Of a DNA stretch of 6,868 bases, positions 1 to 5,632 are shown in pieces. Numbering within the stretch: position 1 is the first letter of the stretch; every line of letters begins with the position of its first letter. The DNA is taken from positions 1 to 6,868 of the forward strand of contig DTWD01000616.1 of assembly GCA_012963185.1 (NCBI GenBank). The letters are read 5' to 3'. The notes under the pieces are model-generated. The model searched no databases, was not told the origin of the DNA, and was given only the letters and a program-made list of their open reading frames with translations. The DNA comes from Acidobacteriota bacterium (lineage in GTDB: Bacteria; Acidobacteriota; Vicinamibacteria; Vicinamibacterales; UBA8438). The position numbers were made by a program, and so were the translations under genes.

Positions 1-1
1 A

Positions 2-379
2 CAGGGCCAAAAACAACCCGTCGCGGTTGTCACTATTGCACTTGGGTTTGTAACTGGACTGCTCGTGAGTATGACGAGCGTTGGTAGCGGATCGCTCTTA
101 TTATGTGTTCTAACGCTGTGGTATCCGCTCAATGCGCGAACTATCGTCGGAACTGACCTTGTTCATGCACTTGCGCTGTCAGCAGCAGCCACCGTCGGTC
201 ATGCTGCCGCCGGCCGGGTGGACGTTGCACTCGCCGGAACCGTTCTTGTCGGTGCAGTGCCGGGCGTGCTAACTGGTGCACGGATCGCGACGATCGTGCC
301 AGACCGTATGTTACGAACTGGTCTCGCCAGTGTGCTCATTACTGTAGGTACGTACTTGGTACTATTCGGTATGTTGTAG
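2..379 (+). CDS. TauE/SafE-family membrane permease, C-terminal part (5' end outside window)
   Basis: The reading frame is open from base 2 to the stop at 377-379, giving 125 residues; the start lies upstream of the window. The visible part is very hydrophobic, with about four membrane segments (roughly residues 7-37, 48-70, 74-94 and 103-125). This fits the second half of the usual eight-segment TauE/SafE (sulfite exporter-like) fold. Family-like signatures are the glycine/serine-rich turn TSVGSGSLL at about 25-33, GTDLVHA at 50-56 and the GAVPGVLTG stretch at 84-92. Members move anions such as sulfite, sulfonates or sulfate across the inner membrane; the substrate and direction cannot be read here. 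The gene ends 30 bases before cysH on the same strand, so I infer a role in sulfur oxyanion traffic. A GTG at 65 is in frame but internal to the first visible membrane segment, so it is unlikely to be the real start. Confidence 0.82.
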   Translation, partial: QGQKQPVAVVTIALGFVTGLLVSMTSVGSGSLLLCVLTLWYPLNARTIVGTDLVHALALSAAATVGHAAAGRVDVALAGTVLVGAVPGVLTGARIATIVPDRMLRTGLASVLITVGTYLVLFGML

Positions 380-396
380 AGACTTGCAGTCGCCAA

Positions 397-402
397 GGGA
401 GG
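397..402 (+). promoter_or_regulatory. Strong ribosome binding site of cysH
   Basis: GGGAGG, within a longer purine run at 396-405, sits 7 bases before the ATG at 410. It is the best Shine-Dalgarno match in the window and fixes the cysH start. No convincing promoter is visible in the 30-base gap, so cysH is probably read through from the upstream permease gene. Confidence 0.7.
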
Positions 403-409
403 AAGTAGG

Positions 410-1153
410 ATGTCAACCGATGCAACGGTCTTACAATCGAGGAAACAACGCTTGAGTGAGCTGTCGGAATTTGCAGACCAACTGGAAGGACGTTCAGCCG
501 AAGATATTCTGAATTGGGCTGCCTCCCGCTTCGGTAAAGGACTAACCTTTGCAACTGGGTTTGGTGCTGAGGGTTGTGTGCTCATTGATCTAATCGGAAA
601 AAACAAACTTCCGATTGATATTTTCACGCTAGATACCGGATTACTTTTTCAAGAAACCTATCATCTGTGGCATCGCTTGGAAGCTCGATACAACATCACA
701 ATCCGTGGAATCGTCCCGGAACTTGATGTTGACCAACAGGCAAAAACGTGCGGCGACCGACTCTGGGAACGCTCACCGGACAAGTGTTGCAACATTCGAA
801 AAGTGATTCCACTGAAGGCCACTCTGGCTAATGTAGACGCATGGGTTACCGCAATTCGACGTGACCAAACTACTGAACGTGCAAATGCCAAAGTCATCGA
901 ATGGGACCATAAATTCAACATTGTTAAGGTAAATCCACTTGTCACGTGGACGAAGAATGATGTCTGGCAGCATATTGTCACTGAGAAGGTGCCATACAAT
1001 CCGTTACACGACAATGGCTACCCAAGTATCGGCTGCTGGCCATGTACAAGTCAGGTTAAACCCGGCGAAGACGACCGAGCCGGTCGCTGGCGAGGCAATT
1101 CGAAGAACGAATGTGGTCTCCACAGCCCGGCGATAACAAGTCAACAGGAGTAG
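410..1153 (+). CDS. cysH: Adenylylsulfate (APS) reductase, CysH family, [4Fe-4S] type
   Basis: A 247-residue cytoplasmic enzyme of the PAPS/APS reductase family. It reduces activated sulfate to sulfite, normally with thioredoxin or a similar thiol donor. Visible motifs are the nucleotide-binding loop TGFGAEG (49-55), LDTGLLFQETY (74-84), the substrate-binding arginine stretch AIRRDQTTERA (148-158), the cysteine pair C126-C127 in DKCCNIRK, the second pair C209/C212 in GCWPC, and the catalytic C235 in ECGLH. In this family the CC plus CxxC cysteines hold a [4Fe-4S] cluster and mark APS-using enzymes, unlike E. coli CysH, which lacks the cluster and uses PAPS. The length is typical of bacterial APS reductases. 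The start is set by a strong ribosome site (397-402). The next gene begins 6 bases after the stop. APS rather than PAPS as substrate is inferred from the cysteines. Confidence 0.95.
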   Translation: MSTDATVLQSRKQRLSELSEFADQLEGRSAEDILNWAASRFGKGLTFATGFGAEGCVLIDLIGKNKLPIDIFTLDTGLLFQETYHLWHRLEARYNITIRGIVPELDVDQQAKTCGDRLWERSPDKCCNIRKVIPLKATLANVDAWVTAIRRDQTTERANAKVIEWDHKFNIVKVNPLVTWTKNDVWQHIVTEKVPYNPLHDNGYPSIGCWPCTSQVKPGEDDRAGRWRGNSKNECGLHSPAITSQQE

Positions 1154-1159
1154 CGAGCG

Positions 1160-1744
1160 ATGGAACTTTTTCCCGCCTTCATCAAACTGGTCGGCCGCAG
1201 GGTCGTGGTAATTGGCGGTGGACCAGTGGCAGCATCTAAGCTTCGGGCCTTGCTCGACTCAGGAGCCGACATAACCGTCGTGGCGCCTGAAATCGTCGCT
1301 GAAATCAAGAACTCCTCAGTAACCATCGTGGAACGAGGTTTCCAGCTATCCGACTTAGACGGTGCCTGGTTAGTCGTGGCCGCCGCAACACCTGATGTAA
1401 ATCGTTCCGTTGCAGAAGCAGCCGAAACTCGTCAAATCTTTGTCAATGCCGTTGATGATCCCCCAAATGCGAGTGTGTACCTTGGTGGTGTAGTCCGTCG
1501 CGCAGGTGTTACGTTTGCAATATCGACTGATGGTCGAGCACCAGCCCTCGCCGGGTTACTGAGGGAAGCCCTTGACTCGATGTTGCCCACTCATGACCTT
1601 GAACAATGGATGGCTGAAGCGGGTCAATTACGTCAGCACTGGCGAAAAGATGCTGTTCCAATGCAGAACCGGCGACCGGAACTTTTAGAATCTCTTATTC
1701 GCCTCTACAAGACACCTGAAAATAAAGCGGCAGCCAATCATTGA
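1160..1744 (+). CDS. Precorrin-2 dehydrogenase / sirohydrochlorin ferrochelatase (Met8/CysG N-terminal type)
   Basis: A 194-residue protein matching the N-terminal module of CysG and yeast Met8p. It would oxidise precorrin-2 to sirohydrochlorin with NAD and possibly insert iron to give siroheme, in the cytoplasm. An N-terminal Rossmann fold is clear: VVVIGGGPVAASK (15-27), then the acidic-strand region ADITVVAPE (36-44). Family motifs follow: NAVDDPPNA (96-104), where D99 aligns with the catalytic aspartate of CysG; AISTDGRAP (120-128); and LAGLLREALDSMLP (130-143). The C-terminal part (about 150-190) is helical, as in the family. The ATG at 1160 is preceded by AGGAG (1146-1150), which lies inside the end of cysH, so translation is probably coupled. 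The gene is separate from the methyltransferase, unlike the fused CysG of enterobacteria. Whether it has chelatase activity as well as dehydrogenase activity cannot be read from sequence. Confidence 0.92.
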   Translation: MELFPAFIKLVGRRVVVIGGGPVAASKLRALLDSGADITVVAPEIVAEIKNSSVTIVERGFQLSDLDGAWLVVAAATPDVNRSVAEAAETRQIFVNAVDDPPNASVYLGGVVRRAGVTFAISTDGRAPALAGLLREALDSMLPTHDLEQWMAEAGQLRQHWRKDAVPMQNRRPELLESLIRLYKTPENKAAANH

Positions 1745-1748
1745 GTTG

Positions 1749-2561
1749 ATGCTAATTATGAAGAAGCAACCATCAGTAGATTTGGGTTTTGTGTCGCTCA
1801 TTGGAGCAGGACCTGGAGACCCGGAATTACTGACTATCAAAGCCGCCAACCGCCTAATTGAAGCTGACATAGTGCTGTACGACGGTCTTGTGTCAACAGA
1901 GATAGTTAAAATGGCCCCTCGTGCCCAGCGTTTTTGTGTAAGTAAGCGCGCGCGTCGTCCTGCGGTTAGTCAAGAGACCATCCAGCGACTTATGGTTCGA
2001 TCTGCACGGCGCGGCAAACGGGTTGCGCGCCTTAAATCTGGTGACCCGTTCGTCCTAGGACGTGGTGGAGAAGAAGCTCTCGCCCTTAAAACTGCCGGAA
2101 TACCATTCGAAGTCATACCTGGAATAAGCGCTGCAATCTCCGCACCAGGGCTGGCTGGCATTCCCGTCACGCATCGCGGACTCTCATCCGCTTTCACTGT
2201 GTTGTCAGGACACGCGCCCGAAGTATTCAAACCAGTGCTGCAATCCTTGGACCCGAGTGCAATGACGGTGGTTGTATTGATGGGGGTGTATTACCGGAAG
2301 CAGATTGCAAAAACGCTTCTGGGTAATGGGTGGTCGCCGGAGACACCATGTTCGATCATTACTGCCGCATCAACCCCAAAAATGTCTTTCTGGGCAGGTT
2401 GTTTAAAAGACCTAGCAGCACTCGACAGAACATCAGACAATTGCGCTGACCTGCCAGGAACGATCATAGTCGGTGAAGTCGCTCGATTGAGTGGTGTCAT
2501 TGGAAGCGGTGCGATGTCGACCGAAACAGTCGATGCAATTGCCTGGCAACGAGAAGGTTGA
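1749..2561 (+). CDS. cobA: Uroporphyrinogen-III C-methyltransferase (SUMT)
   Basis: A protein of about 270 residues that uses S-adenosylmethionine to methylate uroporphyrinogen III at C-2 and C-7, giving precorrin-2 for the neighbouring dehydrogenase. Numbering from the ATG at 1749, motifs are GAGPGDPELLT (19-29), DGLVS (45-49), RLKSGDPFVLGRGGEE (94-109), IPGISAAISAPGLAGIPVTH (123-142), VLMGV (176-180) and PGTIIVGEVARL (236-247). Residue S97 stands where most relatives have glycine (GGDP). Starts are possible at TTG 1746, ATG 1749 and ATG 1758. The only purine-rich signal is a weak TGAG at 1742-1745 overlapping the previous stop, so the exact start is unsure; all options leave the conserved domain intact. 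The gene directly follows the dehydrogenase and ends 3 bases before the sulfite reductase, fitting siroheme supply for that enzyme. The symbol is a functional match; cysG (C-terminal part) or sumT would be equally fair. Confidence 0.93.
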   Translation: MLIMKKQPSVDLGFVSLIGAGPGDPELLTIKAANRLIEADIVLYDGLVSTEIVKMAPRAQRFCVSKRARRPAVSQETIQRLMVRSARRGKRVARLKSGDPFVLGRGGEEALALKTAGIPFEVIPGISAAISAPGLAGIPVTHRGLSSAFTVLSGHAPEVFKPVLQSLDPSAMTVVVLMGVYYRKQIAKTLLGNGWSPETPCSIITAASTPKMSFWAGCLKDLAALDRTSDNCADLPGTIIVGEVARLSGVIGSGAMSTETVDAIAWQREG

Positions 2562-2564
2562 TTT

Positions 2565-4835
2565 ATGACGTGGAAAGAAAAACTGTCTAACAGTATTCCA
2601 GCGGAACTCGGTCAAGAGATTGACGCGTTTGAAAACCAGATTGCCCTGCGACGACAAGACAAGGTCGACGAAAAGGTTTTTGCCGAAACCCGTCTAAGGC
2701 GCGGCGTTTATGGACAACGCTACGACAACGGTCAACGTAATGACGGCTCCGGACCGAAGCCGTTGGCATATCCGTCCAATGGGTTGACGAAAGGCCCGGA
2801 AACTGTCTGGGATGCTCCCGGAATGATGCGAATAAAAATTCCGATGGGTCGTTTAAACCCTAACCAAATGGACATACTTGCTGATCTAGCTGACGAGTAT
2901 AGTGATCAAATCTGCCATGTAACAACACGCCAAGACATCCAATTGCACTTTGTTCATATCGACGACACGCCAGACCTGATGCGTCGTCTCGCCGCAGTTA
3001 ACATCACCACACGCGAGGCGTGCGGCAATACTGTGAGGAACGTTACCGGATGTCCTTTAGCGGGTGTATGCCGAGACGAATCATTTGATGTCACGCCATA
3101 TGCCGAAGCATGCATGCAGTTCTTACTCGGCCATCCCGACGCTCAGGATTTCGGTCGAAAATTCAAAGTGTCATTTTCAGGTTGCCAAGAACACGCGTGT
3201 GGTTTGGCATCAATGCATGACCTCGGACTTATTGCTGTAACGCGCACCCAAGATGGCATCGAGCAACGCGGGTTCGAAACTTATGTCGGTGGTGGTTTGG
3301 GTGCCGTTCCACATCAAGCGAAACTGTTTGACAAGTTCCTCCCCGTTGAAGAACTCTTGCCAATTGCACAGGCAATTGCCAGAGTCTTCGCCCGCCTCGG
3401 TGAAAAACGCAATCGCGCTCGAGCGCGAATTAAATTTCTCGTCGCCCAACTTGGCATGGAAGAATTTAAGCGTCTGGTTCTCGAAGAACGTCAAAAATTA
3501 AAGACAGATCCCCGATGGACGGCACATATCGACGAAGCACCCCATCACACAGAGCATCCCTTCAAGGAAAACGGCTCATCCAGCAGCGATGGAAGCAACA
3601 GCTATAAACACTGGTTGCGTACCAACGTGTACCAACAACGGCAAACGGGGTATTCGGTCGTAACAATTGCACTTCCGCTTGGAGATTTAACTTCACGGCA
3701 AATGCGAGAACTCGCAGAAATTGCACGGGTGTACGTAGGTGATGCCGTCAGGCTGACCGTTGAACAAAATATTGTTTTGCGCTGGGTTAGCGACGCAGAC
3801 CTTCCGTCGATTTACCAGGCACTTTTTGACGTCGGACTCGCAGCACCTGGAGCAGGCACCATCGCCGACATTACAGCCTGTCCTGGCACGGATACATGCA
3901 AGTTGGGCATCGCATCGTCACGCGGACTTGCAGCTGAGCTTCAATCACGACTCGTACAACAAGGAGAGACCCTAGATCCGTCAGTAGAACAATTACGAAT
4001 AAAAACCAGCGGTTGTTTTAATTCGTGTGGACAGCACCACATCGCGGACCTCGGATTCTATGGTGTCAGCCGAAATATTGGAGGCTATGCGGTGCCTCAT
4101 TTCCAAGTTGTGCTCGGTGGTAAGTGGCTAGACAACGGTGGAGCCTACGGTCTTGCTTCAATGGCCATACCGTCAAAGCGAATACCCGAGGTAGTCGACC
4201 GTATTACAAAACGTTTCGTCGATGAACGCCACGAACACGAAACCTTCCAGGACTACACGCAGCGGGTGGGCAAAAGAGCCTTTAAGGAAATGTTGGATGA
4301 CCTGGCTACCGTTCCGGCGCATGATCTACAGCCAGATTACTACTCAGACTGGGGCGACCCGCGCGAATTCACGCTGGGAGATATGGGTATCGGTGAATGT
4401 GCCGGTGAAGTAGTGTCCTTGACAGAATTCGATCTTGCTGCGGCTGAGGCTCAAATTTTCGAGGCGCAGCTGCGCCTCGAAGAAGCACATCCAGCTGAAG
4501 CGAATCAACTTGCCTACCAAGCCATGTTGCTTGCTGCAAAAGGACTCATCAAAACAGAATTTATCGATATTTCCGCTGACCCCGACATTATCGTGAAGGA
4601 ATTCCGAACTCGTTTCTTTGATACCGAGGTGTTCTTCGATAAGTATGCGCGTGGGAAATTCGCAATGTACCTGTTTCGTCGTCACGAATCAGGAAGTTGT
4701 GACACTGCAGAAGCCACACACCAACTTATCGAAGAAGCTCAGTTATTTCTTGAGGCAAGTCACGCATGTCAGGCCCGATTGGCTTCTCAACCGGTGGCAC
4801 CGCTTCAATCGAATGCAACACCCCAAGCAGAGTAA
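2565..4835 (+). CDS. Siroheme/[4Fe-4S] sulfite (or nitrite) reductase, ferredoxin type, with C-terminal extension
   Basis: A 756-residue cytoplasmic reductase, most likely reducing sulfite to sulfide with six electrons. It shows the two-fold repeat of the family. The first half has GVYGQR (47-52), a ferredoxin-like segment with VTTRQDIQLHF (119-129), NTVRNVTGCPLAGVC (155-169) and the basic stretch RKFKVSFSGC (198-207). The second half starts near 348 after a hydrophilic, serine-rich linker (about 325-347). The cluster/siroheme ligands are complete: C439 and C445 in ACPGTDTC, and C484 and C488 in SGCFNSC. No flavin or NADPH domain is present, so ferredoxin or another small carrier is the likely donor. 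Residues from about 600 onward form a helical tail absent from the roughly 570-residue E. coli CysI. The start ATG 2565 follows AGAAGG (2552-2557). Nitrite reductases share the motifs; adjacent cysH favours sulfite. The next gene starts at the base after the stop. Confidence 0.92.
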   Translation: MTWKEKLSNSIPAELGQEIDAFENQIALRRQDKVDEKVFAETRLRRGVYGQRYDNGQRNDGSGPKPLAYPSNGLTKGPETVWDAPGMMRIKIPMGRLNPNQMDILADLADEYSDQICHVTTRQDIQLHFVHIDDTPDLMRRLAAVNITTREACGNTVRNVTGCPLAGVCRDESFDVTPYAEACMQFLLGHPDAQDFGRKFKVSFSGCQEHACGLASMHDLGLIAVTRTQDGIEQRGFETYVGGGLGAVPHQAKLFDKFLPVEELLPIAQAIARVFARLGEKRNRARARIKFLVAQLGMEEFKRLVLEERQKLKTDPRWTAHIDEAPHHTEHPFKENGSSSSDGSNSYKHWLRTNVYQQRQTGYSVVTIALPLGDLTSRQMRELAEIARVYVGDAVRLTVEQNIVLRWVSDADLPSIYQALFDVGLAAPGAGTIADITACPGTDTCKLGIASSRGLAAELQSRLVQQGETLDPSVEQLRIKTSGCFNSCGQHHIADLGFYGVSRNIGGYAVPHFQVVLGGKWLDNGGAYGLASMAIPSKRIPEVVDRITKRFVDERHEHETFQDYTQRVGKRAFKEMLDDLATVPAHDLQPDYYSDWGDPREFTLGDMGIGECAGEVVSLTEFDLAAAEAQIFEAQLRLEEAHPAEANQLAYQAMLLAAKGLIKTEFIDISADPDIIVKEFRTRFFDTEVFFDKYARGKFAMYLFRRHESGSCDTAEATHQLIEEAQLFLEASHACQARLASQPVAPLQSNATPQAE
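4458..4481. repeat. Perfect 24-base palindrome inside the reductase gene
   Basis: The half-site TTCGAGGCGCAG is followed without a gap by its exact reverse complement. It is in register with the codons, encoding FEAQLRLE (residues 632-639) at the start of the C-terminal helical tail, so the complementary strand would read the same eight residues. In mRNA it could fold as a 10-bp stem with an AGCU loop, and a U-G plus a U-A pair could extend it. It could be a chance result of helix codons, an mRNA structure, or a protein-binding site; nothing here decides. Confidence 0.85.
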
Positions 4836-5429
4836 ATGGAAAGCCTAAACTCACTTGCACGGTATAAGCTCACAATTTTTGCGGAACCAGCCGCTGCGGT
4901 TTCTGCGAAAGCAGTTATTCCAATATTTCATAAATGGATTCGTGAACACTCAATCGACGATTTACTTATCGACGTCGCTGATTACACCCACCTTCCGAGC
5001 GGACCGAACGCTCTTCTAGTAGGGCATGAAGCCAATCTTGCAATCGAAGCGAGTTCCGATGCCATTGGTTTGTGCTACATCCGAAAAAGGAACACCACCG
5101 GAGACCTAGCTGAAAGTTTGACCAGAAGCGCAACAACATTATTAGAGGCGGCCCGCATGCTGGAGTCAGACTCAGAAGCAATGCCAGACGGGAACTTTAC
5201 GTTTCAAACCGACAAGCTTGTTTTCAGTCCTAACGACCGTTTACTTGCTCCGAATACCGCCGAAACAGCCAGAGCCGTGGAGAAAATGCTTGAAACATTT
5301 GGAGAAAAACTGCACGGCACCAATTCGGTCACAATCGACTCTCAGACCAAGGGACAGCAACCCACCTTTTCGATTACACCGAAAACCTGCGTTTCCCTAG
5401 ATAAGCTGATAGAAAACCTATCGTCGTAA
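4836..5429 (+). CDS. Uncharacterised 197-residue protein coupled to sulfite reductase
   Basis: I do not recognise a characterised family. The protein has no signal peptide or membrane segment, so it should be cytoplasmic, and it looks mixed alpha/beta. The first half looks best ordered: a strand KLTIFAE (11-17), a helix KAVIPIFHKWIREH (25-38), strand DDLLIDVADYTHLPSGP (41-57), strand LLVGHEANLAIE (60-71) and GLCYIRKRN (78-86), then a helix of about 90-110. The second half has TFQTDKLVFSPNDRL (122-136) and a long helix (about 141-158), ending in a possible small domain. H63-E65 and D46/D49 are polar residues in conserved-looking places, but no catalytic motif is clear. The ATG follows the reductase TAA with no base between, and only a weak AGAG precedes it, so translation should depend on the reductase. 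That suggests a partner, assembly factor or electron-transfer helper for the reductase; this is inference. It is the last gene before a non-coding gap. Confidence 0.85.
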   Translation: MESLNSLARYKLTIFAEPAAAVSAKAVIPIFHKWIREHSIDDLLIDVADYTHLPSGPNALLVGHEANLAIEASSDAIGLCYIRKRNTTGDLAESLTRSATTLLEAARMLESDSEAMPDGNFTFQTDKLVFSPNDRLLAPNTAETARAVEKMLETFGEKLHGTNSVTIDSQTKGQQPTFSITPKTCVSLDKLIENLSS

Positions 5430-5440
5430 TACAAAATAAA

Positions 5441-5469
5441 AATCAGGCATCTCGCCTTTTAGCCTGATT
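5441..5469. terminator. Inverted repeat, possible transcription terminator or mRNA 3' hairpin
   Basis: AATCAGGC (5441-5448) pairs perfectly with GCCTGATT (5462-5469) around a 13-base loop, starting 12 bases after the stop of the uncharacterised gene. On the + strand no T-run follows the 8-bp stem, so it is a poor intrinsic terminator there. An alternative 4-bp stem AGGC/GCCT inside it is followed by TTTT. On the - strand the stem is followed by TTTATTTT, which would suit a terminator for antisense transcripts. Position suggests transcript-end processing or termination. Confidence 0.4.
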
Positions 5470-5557
5470 AAAGACGACAAGAGCAATTTCTCTAAGTTGT
5501 TCTATTTTAAAAACTTAATTTCTATTTAATCGCGGGCGCTATTCGCAAAGTCAAAAG

Positions 5558-5606
5558 AATCCATTGGATTAGATTTGCTAATACTATAAATACTTGCCAT
5601 TAGATT
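5558..5606 (+). promoter_or_regulatory. Candidate promoter and operator of the lysR-gltB unit
   Basis: AATCCATTGGATT (5558-5570) is symmetric except for its centre base, the kind of dyad LysR-type regulators bind. ATTAGATT at 5568-5575 recurs at 5599-5606, a 31-base step close to three helical turns, each copy preceded by CCATT. A possible -35 (TTGGAT, 5564-5569) and -10 (TATAAA, 5585-5590) lie 15 bases apart, shorter than ideal. Autoregulation by the adjacent LysR protein is a reasonable inference; the promoter call is weak. Confidence 0.3.
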
Positions 5607-5632
5607 AACTTGTGGATAAAGTGTCCCTCCCC

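Larger units (their letters stand above)
5430..5632. other. AT-rich intergenic region between the sulfur operon and the lysR gene
   Basis: About 200 bases with no supported gene and clearly richer in A+T than the flanking coding DNA. It holds a hairpin near its left end, a tandem-like pair TTCTATTT at 5500-5507 and 5520-5527 (20 bases apart), a near-palindrome at 5558-5570, and a repeated ATTAGATT at 5568-5575 and 5599-5606. It is the most likely place for the end of the upstream transcript and the promoter of the regulator gene. Confidence 0.7.

Noticed and set aside
199..1014. Minus-strand open frames opposite the permease and cysH genes
   Set aside because: They lie fully opposite strongly supported coding sequence, show no recognisable domain, and their translations look like antisense shadows rich in S, R and P.
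1160..2561. A single fused siroheme synthase (CysG) broken by a frameshift
   Set aside because: The two parts are in different frames, but each has a complete domain with its own start and clean stop, and separate genes for these two functions are common in bacteria.
3108..3117. Short palindrome GCATGCATGC in the reductase gene
   Set aside because: Only 10 bases long and not extended by its flanks; such a repeat is expected by chance in a window of this size.
3253..3501. A second + strand open frame inside the reductase gene
   Set aside because: It is out of frame with a well-supported long gene, has no ribosome site of note and no recognisable domain.
4344..4685. Minus-strand open frame opposite the reductase C-terminal tail
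   Set aside because: It overlaps the coding sequence in full, with no homology signal; the palindrome at 4458-4481 falls inside it but does not make it a gene.
2565..4835. Assimilatory nitrite reductase as the primary call
   Set aside because: The cluster and siroheme motifs do not separate nitrite from sulfite reductases, but the adjacent cysH and the absence of nitrate/nitrite transport or nitrate reductase genes favour sulfite. Kept as an alternative only.
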